Of a DNA stretch of 64,000 bases, positions 34,363 through 47,719 are shown piece after piece. The stretch comes from Daphnia pulex (lineage: Eukaryota > Arthropoda > Branchiopoda > Diplostraca > Daphniidae): NCBI RefSeq assembly GCF_021134715.1, contig NC_060021.1, positions 3,782,001 through 3,846,000 of the forward strand. The letters run 5' to 3'. The notes under the pieces are model-generated. The model was not told the origin of the DNA and searched no databases. It worked only from the letters and a program-made list of their open reading frames with translations. Position 1 is the stretch's first letter. Each line of letters starts with the position of its first letter. The position numbers and the translations under genes are program-made.

Positions 34363-34436
34363 GCCTCTGTGGCGCAATTGGCTAGCGCGTTCGGCTGTTA
34401 ACCGGAAGGCTGGTGGTTCGATCCCACCCAGGGGCG
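34363..34436 (+). tRNA. tRNA-Asn(GTT)
   Basis: Clean 74-nt Asn gene. All stems pair, the loop is CTGTTAA, boxes A and B are intact, and a T4 run lies about 33 nt downstream. Confidence 0.92.
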
Positions 34437-34949
34437 CATGGTGATTGAAATCTATTGCTGCATTTTAAAATCTTCTTCTCATGACTTTATACCCGACTAA
34501 AGCTTGCATTGTAGAGTGCACACTCACGATATAGCTTCTTTATCTGATGATTGTTGAATCTACTGAACATTTACAGCGTAGGGTGCACACGCATCATGTT
34601 CATTTTCTTGTGGAGCTACTGTTCCAGGTTCAGGTGTAATCTATCATAGATTCCCCTCTGCTGATGTTTATGGACTTCTTCCCCATCCAGCGCAAGTCAT
34701 TTCCCACATTCCTAAAACCAAAGGGCAAAGTCGATTGGCTAAAGAAGAAAGTCTCTTAAGGGCTATATCACCTGCACAACAACCGCAGTCGCCATTTATC
34801 CCCCCCCCCCGTCTTTTGAATTCTTCCGGATACAGCATTGCGAATATTTTCAGATTGTCAGATTGTAGATTTCATTCACAAGGAATATGGCCTTTGCAAA
34901 ATTGCAAAATATGCATCTGATTGATAGTCTTTCTAAAAAAATACTTCTT

Positions 34950-35022
34950 TGTTTCCACCCAGGATCGAACTGAAGACCTTCAGCGTGTTAGGCCGACATG
35001 ATAACCACCACACTATGGAAAC
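34950..35022 (-). tRNA. tRNA-Val(AAC), slightly altered
   Basis: Acceptor, anticodon and T stems pair as in the locus at 13409, and a T7 terminator follows. One D-loop change replaces the normally invariant A14 of box A with G, so activity is uncertain. Confidence 0.6.
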
Positions 35023-35118
35023 TTCATGCCGACATTGAATTTTTCTGAAATAGCTACAAAATACTAACGATGGTCTCCCAACATCTAAATGAAATCTACA
35101 ATGTTTGCAAGTACGTAA

Positions 35119-35191
35119 CACCCATCGTTAGGCTCGAACCCCAGAGCCTGAGATTAAGAGTCTCATGCTCTACCGACTGAACTAGCCAGGC
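35119..35191 (-). pseudogene. tRNA-Lys(CTT)-like, decaying
   Basis: D and anticodon arms are kept; the T stem and 3' acceptor are degraded, as at 13578. Confidence 0.65.
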
Positions 35192-35411
35192 TTGAATTTG
35201 TGCTCTATTCCAATGTCTTCAACCAAGTTTTATTGACGACATTTTGTCCTGTCCGCTAGCCGTGAACGAACTTTTATGATGATTGTTTGGTTGTTTGTGG
35301 GGAGTTCACAGTTGCCCAATACTTCTAATCGTCTAGATGAGATACACTACTATAACTATTTGTTTTTTTTTACTTTTCCTCGGATATTATTTATTCCCAT
35401 AGCTTTTCTGA

Positions 35412-35484
35412 TGCTTCCACCTAGGAACGAACTGAGGATTTTCAGCTTGTGAAGACGACGTGATAGCCTCTTCACTATGGCATA
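35412..35484 (-). pseudogene. tRNA-Val-derived relic, loop reading CAC
   Basis: As at 13873: loop TTCACAA, unpaired acceptor. Confidence 0.5.
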
Positions 35485-35574
35485 CCGGAAGTCAACTGCA
35501 AGATTTTATTAGTGTTGGCCTTAGTAAAAATGTAATGTTCACTTTCCTAATGGGTGTCGTTAGCCAATCAGCAT

Positions 35575-35648
35575 GCCTCTGTTTTGCAATTGGCTATCGC
35601 GTTCGGCTATTAACCGGAAGGCTGGTGGTTCGATTTCACCCAGGCGCG
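35575..35648 (+). pseudogene. tRNA-Asn-like, loop reading ATT
   Basis: Asn-derived with further decay (GTTTTGCAAT in place of GTGGCGCAAT), anticodon ATT and a broken acceptor. Confidence 0.6.
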
Positions 35649-36463
35649 CATGGTGATTGAAATCTATTGCTCTATTTTAAACTCTTCTTCTCATGACTTT
35701 ATACCCGACTAAAGCTTGCATTGTAGAGTGCACACTCACGATATGGCTTCTTTAGCTGATGATTGTTGAATCTACTGAACATTTGCAGCGTAGGGTGCAC
35801 ACGCATCATGTTTATTTTCTTGTTGAGCTACTGTTCCAGGTTCAGGTGTAATCTATCATAGATTCCCTCTGCTGATGTTTATGGACTTCTTCCCCATCCA
35901 GCGCAAGTCATTTCCCACATTCCTAAGACCAAAGGGCATTGTCAATTGGCTAAAGAAGAAAGTCTCTTAAGGGCTATATCACCTGCACAGCAACCGCAGT
36001 CGCCATTGATCCCCCCTGTCTGTTGACTTCTTCCAGATACAGCAATGCGAATATTTTCAGATTGTCAGAGTGTAGATTTCATTCACAACCCGTACGAAAA
36101 TTTCAGCCTGTTTGTAGCTGACCGTTAGCTTACAACGCGGGGGCTATTAGCTTATCATGCCAAGCTTACAGTGAGGTTTTTTGTCCCTTTTCCCACTGGA
36201 CAAAAACAGCTAAAAGCCATTAAAAATTAGGTTGTCTACAGCTGACTTCTAGTTGAAAAGTTCCAACGTATTTTTAATTAAGATTTCCCTAGCTTTCCTT
36301 TCGAGCTAAAAATGGACTTTTAGACAGTTGAATTTAAGCTCATTTGTAGCATATTAAAAATGAATTATTTTACCGGAAATATATTTATGCCTAATACACC
36401 TATATTTTAATAAAATTAACTTAAATAAATAAATCAAAATATTTTCTCTCGTCTTTGTATTTT

Positions 36464-36565
36464 CATCAAACATCTGAACAGATGTTTGATGTTTAACAAG
36501 GCATGTTTAAAAACACAGCAGCACATACTCTCTTAAAATGTAATAGATAACATTTTAAGAGAGTA
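36464..36565. repeat. Twin hairpins 3' of the BEN gene, unit 2
   Basis: Same pair of inverted repeats. The first stem starts at 36464 with a perfect 13-bp match, and the second has a full CTCTCTTAAAATGT/ACATTTTAAGAGAG stem. Confidence 0.75.
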
Positions 36566-36639
36566 ACACAAAAACAAATCGTGAAAAATAAAAAATAAAT
36601 AGTAAAGACGATTTCGAGACTGGTGAGAGGCGATATCTT

Positions 36640-39600
36640 CTATTCATGGTCTTCCTGAGATTGTGGATTTTTCTTCTTTTTTAGGTGGGTGTGACAGGCC
36701 AATAACCTTGTTCCAATTGCCTTATCGATTTGGGTGGTTGATAGAACAGCCATAGTCGTAACGCTCCCTTTTTCATCCTTGATTGAAAATGCCTCGTCCC
36801 ATGCTGCTTGCATGAAATCTAATAAATAAAATTGTTATTTATAATACATCGTAAATCTCTATAAACTTGTTTGGTTTCTTACTGTGAATAGCCTCTTGGA
36901 TTTTGTCCGGAATTTTCGGTTTTGGAATAGCGTCAGGAATTCCTGGACTTTTTCTGCCTGACAGTGACATATTTGCCAGTTGCTCAGGTGAAAATAAATT
37001 TTCCAAGATGACAGTAACTGCGCGATTCCGAGAAAACTCTGTCTAACCACTAGACTTCAAGATTGTTTTCACTTGTTTAGGCACAGTTTCGCAGATGAAA
37101 ACTTCTCCCCATAGTTTTACCTACACTAACAATAAGCATTTAAGAAATAAAGCCCTTTTACTATTTTTTTAAATCTATTACCAATTTTGCACCGATGTGG
37201 CAAGAACTTGACGATGGACTACTTAAATATTGCGATGGAACACCAAAACCTGGAGGTTGTACATTTAGTTGACTGTGCACTGCTGGTGATGATATGATCC
37301 CAACGAGACTTTTCATTCCCTCAAGTGTTTCCTTCATCTCTATAAATATATAAGGTCATTTATACACACGCAAAATTTGAAAATATAGAAATTATACCTC
37401 GGACAAGAACTATCGGCTCTTCTTTCTCCAAACCTTCAATTTTTTCTCTTAGCTCAATATTTTCAAATTCGTTAGATGCAATGGTATTGTAGTCAGTAAC
37501 TTTTCTTCTAAAACCCGATTTTTGTCCCTCAATGATTCATTTTCCTGAATAAATCACAAGGAAGGAAATTGTTAAGTGAATAGAAAGGAATTGTCATGAC
37601 AAAAATAAATATAATAACGCACTTACTTTTTTTAGTTCTTCGATAATAATATCTTTGCAATAAAGATTTGGAACATTGTCACTACCAGAAGGCAGAGCAC
37701 CCGAGTTTTCTTTCTCACTTATGATGACAAAGACTTGATCCTTATGAACCTTTGTTTCTTTTTGATGTTCATTACTAGGAGACACATCTGCTATCTGCCT
37801 TGATTGTGATGAAGTTGAGTGTATACTTCCAAAAAAGTCATCATCCTTTTCCTTTTCTTCTTCAAAGTTTGAGTCTATTAAACAATCAAGTGAGAATGTA
37901 AAATTATTTTGGCAGATAATTAAAGCGGATCAAATTTACCAGAACTTACAGTGTATTCTAATTTTCTTTTTACACCCTGTTTTTCTGGCACCAGTGATTC
38001 AATAGCCTTTTGTTGGAATGGAACTGCCGAGGGAACTGCTGCCTTTGGTTTAGCCAGAGAAGTTGATTTTGACTTGACAGGCACTGTTTTCTGTTTGACT
38101 GCAGAAACCTCTTTTGATTGTTGAACAGAAGGAACGTTAACAGACTTTCTTGGACTTTTCATTATTCCTGGTGTGGGACACTTTGATGTTGGATAACTGT
38201 TTGTTCTTTTTCCTACAGTTGTCTTCAACAACTCTTTGCCATGAAGTTCTAGTAGAAGCTTGTTCCTTTCATCTGAAATTTCTTTCGAACTCTCTGTAAA
38301 TTGTGACAAAAACCAAACAAAAGTAAAGAGTAGGAAATTGTTGATGTAAATGTCATACCAGAAAAGCAGTTTACAACACCAGACTTAAAAATGTGCTTCT
38401 ATCACCATCAGTGAAATCCTTCGAATAACTAAAAAGGTTCCACTCCGTCTTGGAGGTAGAATTCCATCTATGTTTGAAGAAAGGGGTGGATGTTTTAAAG
38501 AATCAGTTACTGTAACAATACTTCTAACATTTACCTAAAGGCAACCGCCTTTTTACTTGCTATCCTGGAATTCAGTAGAGTTTCACAGTCTTCTTTAGTT
38601 TCACTTATTGGTAAAGGAAGTTTCGGTCTGAAAAACGAACTAGGAGATGTTATAAAAACTCCATCAGAAGCAGTGACCAGAATATAAAGTCCAGAAGGGT
38701 TGTTTTGAACTATATTGTTGGTCATCTTTGAAACAAATTGCTAAATATGACTAAAAAAGCACATAAGGTCTTGGACAGGATTCGTCGTGCTTGACTTACG
38801 AATGCTGTAAGACTTGGGCGGGAAAAAGATCACACCATCATTGATGTTGCCAAGTGTAAACTAATAAATCAACATGTAAAACCGTGGTGAAAATGTGTGT
38901 TTTTTTCAGTATTTAAAATCATCTGTCAATTCATAATAAGTGAAGTCAAGTAGAAAAAATATGGAAGAAAGATATATTTCATGGAAAAAATCTTCGATAC
39001 ATGTATTTCTGTAGTCCTCGAAACATTTTCATTGACCACATAATTGAAACAAACACACAGTACACAGACTGATGATGAGTGAGTGATTTGCAAGTAAAAA
39101 CCTCATCATCTTGAGTATCAGAAATAGCAGAATCGTCAGAATTACTGTGATGTTGATCTTGAAGTAACCCATGTTGGTGATATTCGATGTTGCTGGCATT
39201 GACTGCTGAATAATAATTTTCAATCTATTTCGAAAAGTAAAAACCATATTTATTATACTTTAAAATAAACTTTGTGCAAAATGTATAATACCTCGCTTGT
39301 GTCTTCACTGAAAACCTCCCCATGGTTTAATTGAACCACTTGAGACACTGGATTACCATCTCTATTTTGGTAAAATAGGTTTTTGACGGACTGCAGCATA
39401 TGATTATCAGTGATTATTATTGGAAATCCGTTTTCTCATTTAATGATAATTACCTCAGAGTTTGAACTTGTTGAAGGTTGTAAAGACCGAATCACCGACG
39501 ATGACGCTAGCAAATGTGTTGGTGGGCTGGCAAGGGCGTCACAATTTGACTGCAACAACTCATTTGCTGCAATCACTCTTAACTCTTTTACTTTTTCATC

Positions 39601-39681
39601 CATTAACAATTCATTTTTTATTCGTCTTTTAACGGTTTTCTTATGTAAAAGACCGGTGTCACAGGCATTTCTTTTAGACAT
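36640..39681 (-). pseudogene. BEN-domain gene copy 3
   Basis: About 3.04 kb with all 12 exons and no large insertion. ATG 39681-39679, stop 36642-36640. The exon 5 donor is the normal TTTAG|GTAAAT. Exon 8 is full length, without the 2-nt loss of copies 4 and 5. Two lesions show: a 1-nt loss in exon 6 near 38399 (shared with copies 4 and 5) shifts the frame, and a CAG-to-TAG change in the BEN exon near 37044 stops translation before the conserved LFSPEQLA helix. The coiled-coil exon also shows the shared frame break. Confidence 0.8.
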
Positions 39682-40362
39682 ATTCACGCTTTAAAAAACT
39701 CAAATATTGGATGATGACATATGAAAGTGAAAAAATTTGCAGACGAGATTTTTGTGCTGTTTGACATTTCAAACAATGGTGCCAGGCTTATTATTAGGGC
39801 GTATATATATAAAAAGGTTGTTAGTAAGTCCCTTCAAATATTTAAAATTCTTTCTTTCTTTATTTTTTTTTTAAATTTTATATAAAAATATCCGTCTACG
39901 ATGATTATAAAGACATAAGTTTATATTATCAACTATGTATGTGTATATATTATTCACTCAACCAAATAAAAATATATAGATACATCACGATAGCTAACGG
40001 TCAGTTGCCAATCGGCTAAAATTTTCGTATACGGAAAATCGAAATATGATTAGCTTTTTCTCTGCTATAACATAACTGTGTTTGCACAACTCACATATCT
40101 AAGCTAAACGAAGTAATGAAGCGGCTAAACAACTATAAGCTATCCAATTTCATACTTAAATAGCTCTAGCTTACATATGTTAAGTTAATTCTAGATAGGG
40201 AAAGCTAAACTTATCTAACTAAAAACTCCCCTATCTAGGACTAGCTAGTAGATAGCTGGTAGCTATTTTGGGCAGCGAGCATTTTCGTACGGGAAGGAAT
40301 ATGGCCTTTGCAAAAATGCAGAATATGCATCTGATTGACAGTCTTTCTAAAAAATACTTATC

Positions 40363-40435
40363 TGTTTCCTCCTAGGATCGAACTGACGTCCTTGAGCGTG
40401 TTAGACCGACGTGATAACCACTAAACTATGGAAAC
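40363..40435 (-). pseudogene. tRNA-Val(AAC)-like, decaying
   Basis: As at 11264, with another acceptor-region change (TTTCCTCC on the plus strand). Confidence 0.55.
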
Positions 40436-40531
40436 TTACTGTCAACACTGAATTTTTCTGAAATAACTACAAAATACTAACGATTGTCTCCCAACATCAT
40501 AATTAAATCTACAATATTTGCAAATATGTAA

Positions 40532-40604
40532 CGCCCAACAGGGGGCTCGAACCCCCGACCCTGAGATTAAGAGTCTCATGCTCTACCGACTGAGCTAGCC
40601 AGGC
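40532..40604 (-). tRNA. tRNA-Lys(CTT)
   Basis: Intact, with one T-stem end change that gives a GU pair (position 49-65). All other arms are as at 11433. Confidence 0.88.
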
Positions 40605-40822
40605 CTGAATTTAGGGTCTATTCCAATGTTATCAATCAAGTTTTAATTGACCATATTTTGTACTGTCCAGTAGCCGTGAACGAAGTTTTATGATGATTGT
40701 TTGGTTCTTTGTGAGGAGTTCACAGTTGCCTTATACTTCTAATCGTCTAGATGGGATACACTACTATTAATACTTTTTTTTTACTTTTCCTCGGATATTA
40801 TTTATTCCCATAGCGTTTCTGA

Positions 40823-40895
40823 TGCTTCCACCTAGGAACGAACTGAGGATTTTCAGCTTACGAAGACGACGTGATAACCTCTACCCTATGGCATA
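40823..40895 (-). pseudogene. tRNA-Val-derived relic, loop reading CGT
   Basis: As at 11732. Confidence 0.5.
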
Positions 40896-40983
40896 CCGGA
40901 AGTCAACTGCAAGATTTTATTATTTTTGGACGTAGTAAAAACGTAATGTTTGCTTTCCTAATGGGTGTCGTTAGTTAATCAGC

Positions 40984-41019
40984 ATTTATCTGTGTCGCAA
41001 TTGGCTTGCGCGTTCGGCT
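40984..41019 (+). pseudogene. 5' half of a tRNA-Asn-like locus
   Basis: Same truncated Asn relic and same deletion joint as at 11895, with an additional decayed acceptor (GCATTTATCTG). Confidence 0.55.
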
Positions 41020-41381
41020 GCTATCATAGATTCCCCTTTGGTGTTTATGGATTTCTTCTCTCTTCCAGTGCAATGAGCCAGTGACGCGAGCCAGTGGAGA
41101 AAAAAGTTTTAATATATGCCACATCAGTAGTGAAAAGGAATTTAGGTACATATGATGTGGTCAGGATGGCCAAGGCTAAGGCGTCAACTCCTGACAACCA
41201 TATCGTTATCTGAATTTACATGATCATCGCTTTGCACCATAATTAGAGAGGTTGCTTTGATATAGTGATAGAGAATGCTTAATGTACCACTATACCAGGT
41301 CACCAAGTGGTAATACTGGTCGATTTTCTGTAATTTAAAAAGATGTGACAATACGAAAGTGATGACGCTCACTCATATCAA

Positions 41382-41453
41382 GTGATGGTGGCATAGTGCT
41401 TAGCATAGTTGCCTTCCATGCAAATGACCCGAGTTCGATTCTCGGCTATCGTT
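41382..41453 (+). pseudogene. tRNA-Gly(TCC)-like locus
   Basis: As at 12292, with box A weakened (GGCATAGTGCT). The acceptor does not pair. Confidence 0.5.
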
Positions 41454-41911
41454 ATTTAGCTATTAATTATAGTTCTTAGCAGACTAGTCAACCTACGGAG
41501 TTGAAGTCAATTTTCAAGAATGATACTTTTTAGGTAAAAATATAGTTGTTCATTTCTTTTTCGCTCACACATAAATAATTGACAAGATAACTCCTTATAA
41601 GTCATATCTTGCATTGGCGTTGAAGAAAAATCAAAAATACTGCTTTGATAAGCTGGGAAACACCACTTCAATGAATTTGAATTTGATATCTTTACTGTTT
41701 CGCTTATTCAAAGCGATTTATTCTTACAGGATATGTGAATCAATGTCCAATACACCATTAAAAGTTAATTGAATCAATGAATTCATAAAAACATCCGTGA
41801 TGTTTATGAAATAGAAACAAGAAGAACAGCACAGCACAGCACAGACAGCACAGCAGCTGCACAAAAAAGTATTTTTTGCTTTCCTAATGGGTGTCGTTAG
41901 CTAATGAGCAT

Positions 41912-41985
41912 GCCTCTGTGGCGCAATTGGCTAGCGCGTTCGGCTGTTAACCGGAAGGCTGGTGGTTCGATCCCACCCAGGGGCG
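41912..41985 (+). tRNA. tRNA-Asn(GTT)
   Basis: Clean Asn gene, identical by eye to the one at 34363. Confidence 0.92.
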
Positions 41986-42803
41986 CATGGTGATTGAAAT
42001 CTATTGCTGCATTTTAAATTCTTCTTCTCATGACTTTATACCCGACTAAAGCTTGCATTGTAGAGTGCACACTCACGATATAGCTTCTTTATCTGATGAT
42101 TGTTGAATCTACTGAACATTTGCAGCGTAGGGTGCACACGCATCATGTTCATTTTCTTGTGGAGCTACTGTTCCAGGTTCAGGTGTAATCTATCATAGAT
42201 TCCCCTCTGCTGATGTTTATGGACTTCTTCCCCATCCAGCGCAAGTCATTTCCCACATTCCTAAAACCAAAGGGCAATGTCGATTGGCTAAAGAAGAAAG
42301 TCTCTTAAGGGCTATATCACCTGCACAACAACCGCAGTCGCCATTGATCCCCCCTGTCTGTTGACTTCTTCCGGATACTGCATTGCGAATATTTTCAGAT
42401 TGTCAGAGTGTAGATTTCATTCACAACCCGTACGAAAATTTCAGCATGTTTGTAGCTGCCCGTTAGCTTACAACGCGGGGGCTATTAGCTTATCATGCCA
42501 AGCTTACAGTGAGGTTTTTTTGTCCCTTTTCCCACTGGACAAAAACAGCTAAAAGCCATTAAAAATTAGGTTGTCTACAGCTGACTTCTAGTTGAAAAGC
42601 TCCAACGTATTTTTAATTAAGATTTCCCTAGCTTTTTCTTTCGAGCTAAAAATGGACTTTTAGACAGTTGAATCTAAGCTCATTTGTAGCATATTAAAAA
42701 TGAATTATATTACCGGAAATATATTTATGCCTAATACACCTATATTTTAATAAAATTAACTTAAATAAATAAATCAAAATATTTTCTCTCGTCTTTGTAT
42801 TTT

Positions 42804-42905
42804 CATCAAACATCTGAACAGATGTTTGATGTTTAACAAGGCATGTTTAAAATCACAGCAGCACATACTCTCTTAAAATGTAATAGATAACATTTTAAGA
42901 GAGTA
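42804..42905. repeat. Twin hairpins 3' of the BEN gene, unit 3
   Basis: The first hairpin starts at 42804 with a perfect 13-bp stem; the second is intact. Confidence 0.75.
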
Positions 42906-42978
42906 ACACAAAAACAAATCGTGAAAAATAAAAAAATAAAGTAAAGAACATTTCGAGACTGGTGAGAGGCGATATCTT

Positions 42979-45900
42979 CTATTCATGGTCTTCCTGAGAT
43001 TGTGGATTTTTCTTCTTTTTTAGGTGGGTGTGACAGGCCAATAACCTTGTTCCAATTGCCTTATCGATTTGGGTGGTTGATAGAACAGCCATAGTCGTAA
43101 CGCTCCCTTTTTCATCCTTGATTGAAAATGCTTCGTCCCATGCTGCTTGCATGAAATCTAATAAATAAAATTGTTATTTATAATACATCGTAAATCTCTA
43201 TAAACTTGTTTGGTTTCTTACTGTGAATAGCCTCTTGGATTTTGTCCGGAATTTTCGGTTTTGGAATAGCGTCAGGAATTCCTGGACTTTTTCTGCCTGA
43301 CAGTGACATATTTGCCAGTTGCTCAGGTGAAAATAAATTTTCCAAGATGACAGTAACTGCGCGATTCCGAGAAAACTCTGTCTAACCACTAGACTTCAAG
43401 ATTGTTTTCACTTGTTTAGGCACAGTTTCGCAGATGAAAACTTCTCCCCATAGTTTTACCTACACTAACAATAAGCATTTAAGAAATAAAGCCCTTTTAC
43501 TATTTTTTTAAATCTATTACCAATTTTGCACCGATGTGGCAAGAACTTGACGATGGACTACTTAAATATTGCGATGGAACACCAAAACCTGGAGGTTGTA
43601 CATTTAGTTGACTGTGCACTGCTGGTGATGATATGATCCCAACGAGACTTTTCATTCCCTCAAGTGTTTCCTTCATCTCTATAAATATATAAGGTCATTT
43701 ATACACACGCAAAATTTGAAAATATATAAATTATACCTCGGACAAGAACTATCGGCTCTTCTTTCTCCAAACCTTCAATTTTTTCTCTTAGCTCAATATT
43801 TTCAAATTCGTTAGATGCAATGGTATTGTAGTCAGTAACTTTTCTTCTAAAACCCGATTTTTTTCCCTCAATGATTCATTTTCCTGAATAAATCACAAGG
43901 AAGGAAATTGTTAAGTGAATAGAAAGGAATTGTCATGAAAAAAATAAATATAATAACGCACTTACTTTTTTTAGTTCTTCGAATAATATCTTTGCAATCA
44001 AGATTTGGAACATTGTCACTACCAGAAGGCAGAGCACCCGAGTTTTCTTTCTCACTTATGATGACAAAGACTTGATCCTTATGAACCTTTGTTTCTTTTT
44101 GATGTTCATTACTAGGAGACACATCTGCTATCTGCCTTGATTGTGATGAAGTTGAGTGTATACTTCCAAAAAAGTCATCATCCTTTTCCTTTTCTTCTTC
44201 AAAGTTTGAGTCTATTAAACAATCAAGTGAGAATGTAAAATTATTTTGGCAGATAATTAAAGTGGATCAAATTTACCAGAACTTTCAGGGTATTCTAATT
44301 TTCTTTTTACACCCTGTTTTTCTGGCACCAGTGATTCAATAGCCTTTTGTTGGAATGGAACTGCCGAGGGAACTGCTGCCTTTGGTTTAGCCAGAGAAGT
44401 TGATTTTGACTTGACAGGCACTGTTTTCTGTTTGACTGCAGAAACCTCTTTTGATTGTTGAACAGAAGGAACGTTAACATACTTTCTTGGACTTTTCATT
44501 ATTCCTGGTGTGGGACACTTTGATGTTGGATAACTGTTTGTTCTTTTTCCTACAGTTGTCTTCAACAACTCTTTGCCATGAAGTTCTAGTAGAAGCTTGT
44601 TCCTTTCAGCTGAAATTTCTTTCGAACTCTCTGTAAATTGTGACAAAAACCAAACAATAGTAAAAAGTAGGAAATTGTTTATGTAAATGTCATACCAGAA
44701 AAGCAGTTTACAACACCAGACTTAAAAATGTGCTTCCATCACCATCAGTGAAATCCTTCGAATAACTAAAAAGGTTCCACTCCGTCTTGGAGGTAGAATT
44801 CCATCTATGTTTGAAGAAAGGGGTTGATGTTTTAAAGAATCAGTTACTGTAACAATACTTCTAACATTTACCTAAAGGCAACCGCCTTTTTACTTGCTAT
44901 CCAGGAATTAAGCAGAGTTTCACAGTCTTCTTTAGTTTCACTTATTGGTAAAGGAAGTTTCGGTCTGAAAAACGAACTAGGAGATGTTATAAAAACTCCA
45001 TCAGAAGCAGTGACCAGAATATAAAGTCCAGAAGGGTTGTTTTGAACTATATTGTTGGTCATCTTTGAAACAAATTGCTAAATATGAATAAAAAAGCACA
45101 TAAGGTCTTGGACAGGATTCGTCGTGCTTGACTTACGAATGCTGTAAGACTTGGGCGGGAAAAATATCACACCATCATTGATGTTGCCAAGTGTAAACTA
45201 ATAAATCAACATGTAAAACTGTGGTGAAAATGTTTGTTTTTTTTCAGTATTTAAAATCATCTGTCAATTCATAATAAGTGAAGTCAAGTAGAAAAAATAT
45301 GGAAGAAAGATATATTTCATGGAAAAAATCTTCGATACATGTATTTCTGTAGTCCTCGAAACATTTTCATTGACCAAATAATTGAAACAAACACACAGTA
45401 CACAGACTGATGATGAGTGAGTGTTTTGCAAGTAAAAGCCTCATCATCTTGAGTATCAGAAATAGCAGAATCGTCAGAATTACTGTGATGTTGATCTTGA
45501 ATTAACCCATGTTGGTGATGTTCGATGTTGCCTGCATTGACTGCTGAATAATAATTTTCAATCTATTTCGAAAAGTAAAAACCATATTTATTATACTTTA
45601 AAATAAACTTTGTGCAAAATGTATAATACCTCGCTTGTGTCTTCACTGAAAACCTCCCCATGGTTTAATTGAACCACTTGAGACACTGGATTACCATCTC
45701 TATTTTGGTAAAATAGGTTTTTGACGGACTGCAGCATATGATTATCAGTGATTATTATTGGAAATCCGTTTTCTCATTTAATGATAATTACCTCAGAGTT
45801 TGAACTTGTTGAAGGTTGTAAAGACCGAATCACCGACGATGACGCTAGCAAATGTGTTGGTGGGCTGGCAAGGGCGTCACAATTTGACTGCAACAACTCA

Positions 45901-46019
45901 TTTGCTGCAATCACTCTTAACTCTTTTACTTTTTCATCCATTAACAATTCATTTTTTATTCGTCTTTTAACGGTTTTCTTATGTAAAAGACCGGTGTCAC
46001 AGGCATTTCTTTTAGACAT
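42979..46019 (-). pseudogene. BEN-domain gene copy 4
   Basis: About 3.04 kb, all exons present. ATG 46019-46017, stop 42981-42979. It combines the lesions of its neighbours: the exon 6 one-base loss (copies 3-5), the TAG in the BEN exon near 43384 (shared with copy 3) and a 2-nt loss in exon 8 near 43981 (shared with copy 5). This mosaic of shared lesions suggests exchange between array members as well as simple duplication. The exon 5 donor is normal. Confidence 0.8.
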
Positions 46020-46699
46020 ATTCACGCTTTAAAAAACTCAAATATTGGATGATGACATATGAAAGTGAAAAAATTTGCAGACGAGATGTTTGTGCTGTTT
46101 GACATTTCAAACAATGGTGCCAGGCTTATTATTAGGGCGTATATATATAAAAAGGTTGTTAGTAAGTCCCTTCAAATATTTAAAATTCTTTCTTTATTTA
46201 TTTTTTTTTTAATTTTATATAAAAATATCCGTCTACGATGATTATAAAGACATAAGTTTATATTATCAACTATGTATGTGTATATATTATTCACTCAACC
46301 AAATAAAAATATATAGATACATCACGATAGCTAACGGTCAGTTGCCAATCGGCTAAAATTTTCGTATACGGAAAATCGAAATATGATTAGCTTTTTCTCT
46401 GCTATAACATAACTGTGTTTGCACAACTCACATATCTAAGCTAAACGAAGTAATGAAGCGGCTAAACAACTATAAGCTATCCAATTTCATACTTAAATAG
46501 CTCTAGCTTACATATGTTAAGTTAATTCTAGATAGGGAAAGCTAAACTTATCTAACTAAAAACTCCCCTATCTAGGACTAGCTAGTAGATAGCTGGTAGC
46601 TATTTTGGGCAGCGAGCATTTTCGTACGGGAAGGAATATGGCCTTTGCAAAAATGCAGAATATGCATCTGATTGACAGTCTTTCTAAAAAATACTTATC

Positions 46700-46772
46700 T
46701 GTTTCCACCTAGGATCGAACTGACGTCCTTGAGCGTGTTAGACCGACGTGATAACCACTAAACTATGGAAAC
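46700..46772 (-). pseudogene. tRNA-Val(AAC)-like, decaying
   Basis: As at 40363: anticodon kept, stems imperfect. Confidence 0.55.
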
Positions 46773-46868
46773 TTATTGTCAATACTGAATTTTTCTGAAA
46801 TAACTACAAAATACTAACGATTGTCTCCCAACATCATAATTAAATCTACAATATTTGCAAATATGTAA

Positions 46869-46941
46869 CGCCCAACAGGGGGCTCGAACCCCCGACCCTG
46901 AGATTAAGAGTCTCATGCTCTACCGACTGAGCTAGCCAGGG
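46869..46941 (-). tRNA. tRNA-Lys(CTT), acceptor mismatch
   Basis: As at 40532, but the first base is C instead of G, leaving the 1-72 pair open. It may still be transcribed, since both internal boxes are intact. Confidence 0.7.
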
Positions 46942-47160
46942 CTAAAATTAGAGTCTATTCCAATGTTATCAATCAAGTTTTAATTGACCATATTTTGTAC
47001 TGTCCACTAGCCGTGAACGAAGTTTTATGATGATTGTTTGGTTCTTTGTGAGGAGTTCACAGTTGCCTTATACTTCTAATCGTCTAGATGGGATACACTA
47101 CTATTAATACTTTTTTTTTTACTTTTCCTCGGATATTATTTATTCCCATAGCGTTTCTGA

Positions 47161-47233
47161 TGCTTCCACCTAGAAACGAACTGAGGATTTTCAGCTTACG
47201 AAGACGACGTGATAACCTCTACCCTATGGCATA
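47161..47233 (-). pseudogene. tRNA-Val-derived relic, loop reading CGT
   Basis: As at 11732, with one more T-arm change (CCTAGAAACG on the plus strand). Confidence 0.5.
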
Positions 47234-47324
47234 CCGGAAGTCAACTGCAAGATTTTATTATTTTTGGACGTAGTAAAAACGTAATGTTTGCTTTCCTAAT
47301 GGGTGTCGTTAGTTAATCAGCATT

Positions 47325-47360
47325 TATCTGTGTCGCAATTGGCTTGCGCGTTCGGCTGCT
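47325..47360 (+). pseudogene. 5' half of a tRNA-Asn-like locus
   Basis: As at 40984, with the same decayed acceptor and deletion joint. Confidence 0.55.
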
Positions 47361-47719
47361 ATCATAGATTCCCCTTTGGTGTTTATGGATTTCTTCTCTC
47401 TTCCAGTGCAATGAGCCAGTGACGCGAGCCAGTGGAGAAAAAAGTTTTAATATATGCCACATCAGTAGTGAAAAGGAATTTAGGTACATATGATGTTGTC
47501 AGGATGGCCAAGGCTAAGGCGTCAACTCCTGACAACCATATCGTTATCTGAATTTACATGATCATCGCTTTGCACCATAATTAGAGAGGTTGCTTTGATA
47601 TAGTGATAGAGAATGCTTAATGTACCACTATACCAGGTCACCAAGTGGTAATACTGGTCGATTATCTGTAATTTAAAAAGATGTGACAATACGAAAGTGA
47701 TGACGCTCACTCATATCAA

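Larger units (their letters stand above)
33807..36130. repeat. Inverted-repeat-bounded tRNA cassette, unit 2
   Basis: Left arm 33807-33849, right arm 36089-36130. It goes straight from a Val-like locus to Asn through a deletion that removes the first Lys and the Gly-like stretch. Six tRNA-like loci. Gaps 34437-34949 and 35649-36088 show no gene; a C-run of about 10 lies near 34801. Confidence 0.6.
39992..42468. repeat. Inverted-repeat-bounded tRNA cassette, unit 3
   Basis: Left arm 39992-40034, right arm 42427-42468. Order Val-like, Lys, Val-derived, truncated Asn, Gly-like, Asn, then the right flank, so it lacks the second Val-Lys-Val-Asn group of unit 0. Gaps 41020-41381 and 41454-41911 hold no gene; a (CACAG)n tract lies near 41826-41856. 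Confidence 0.6.
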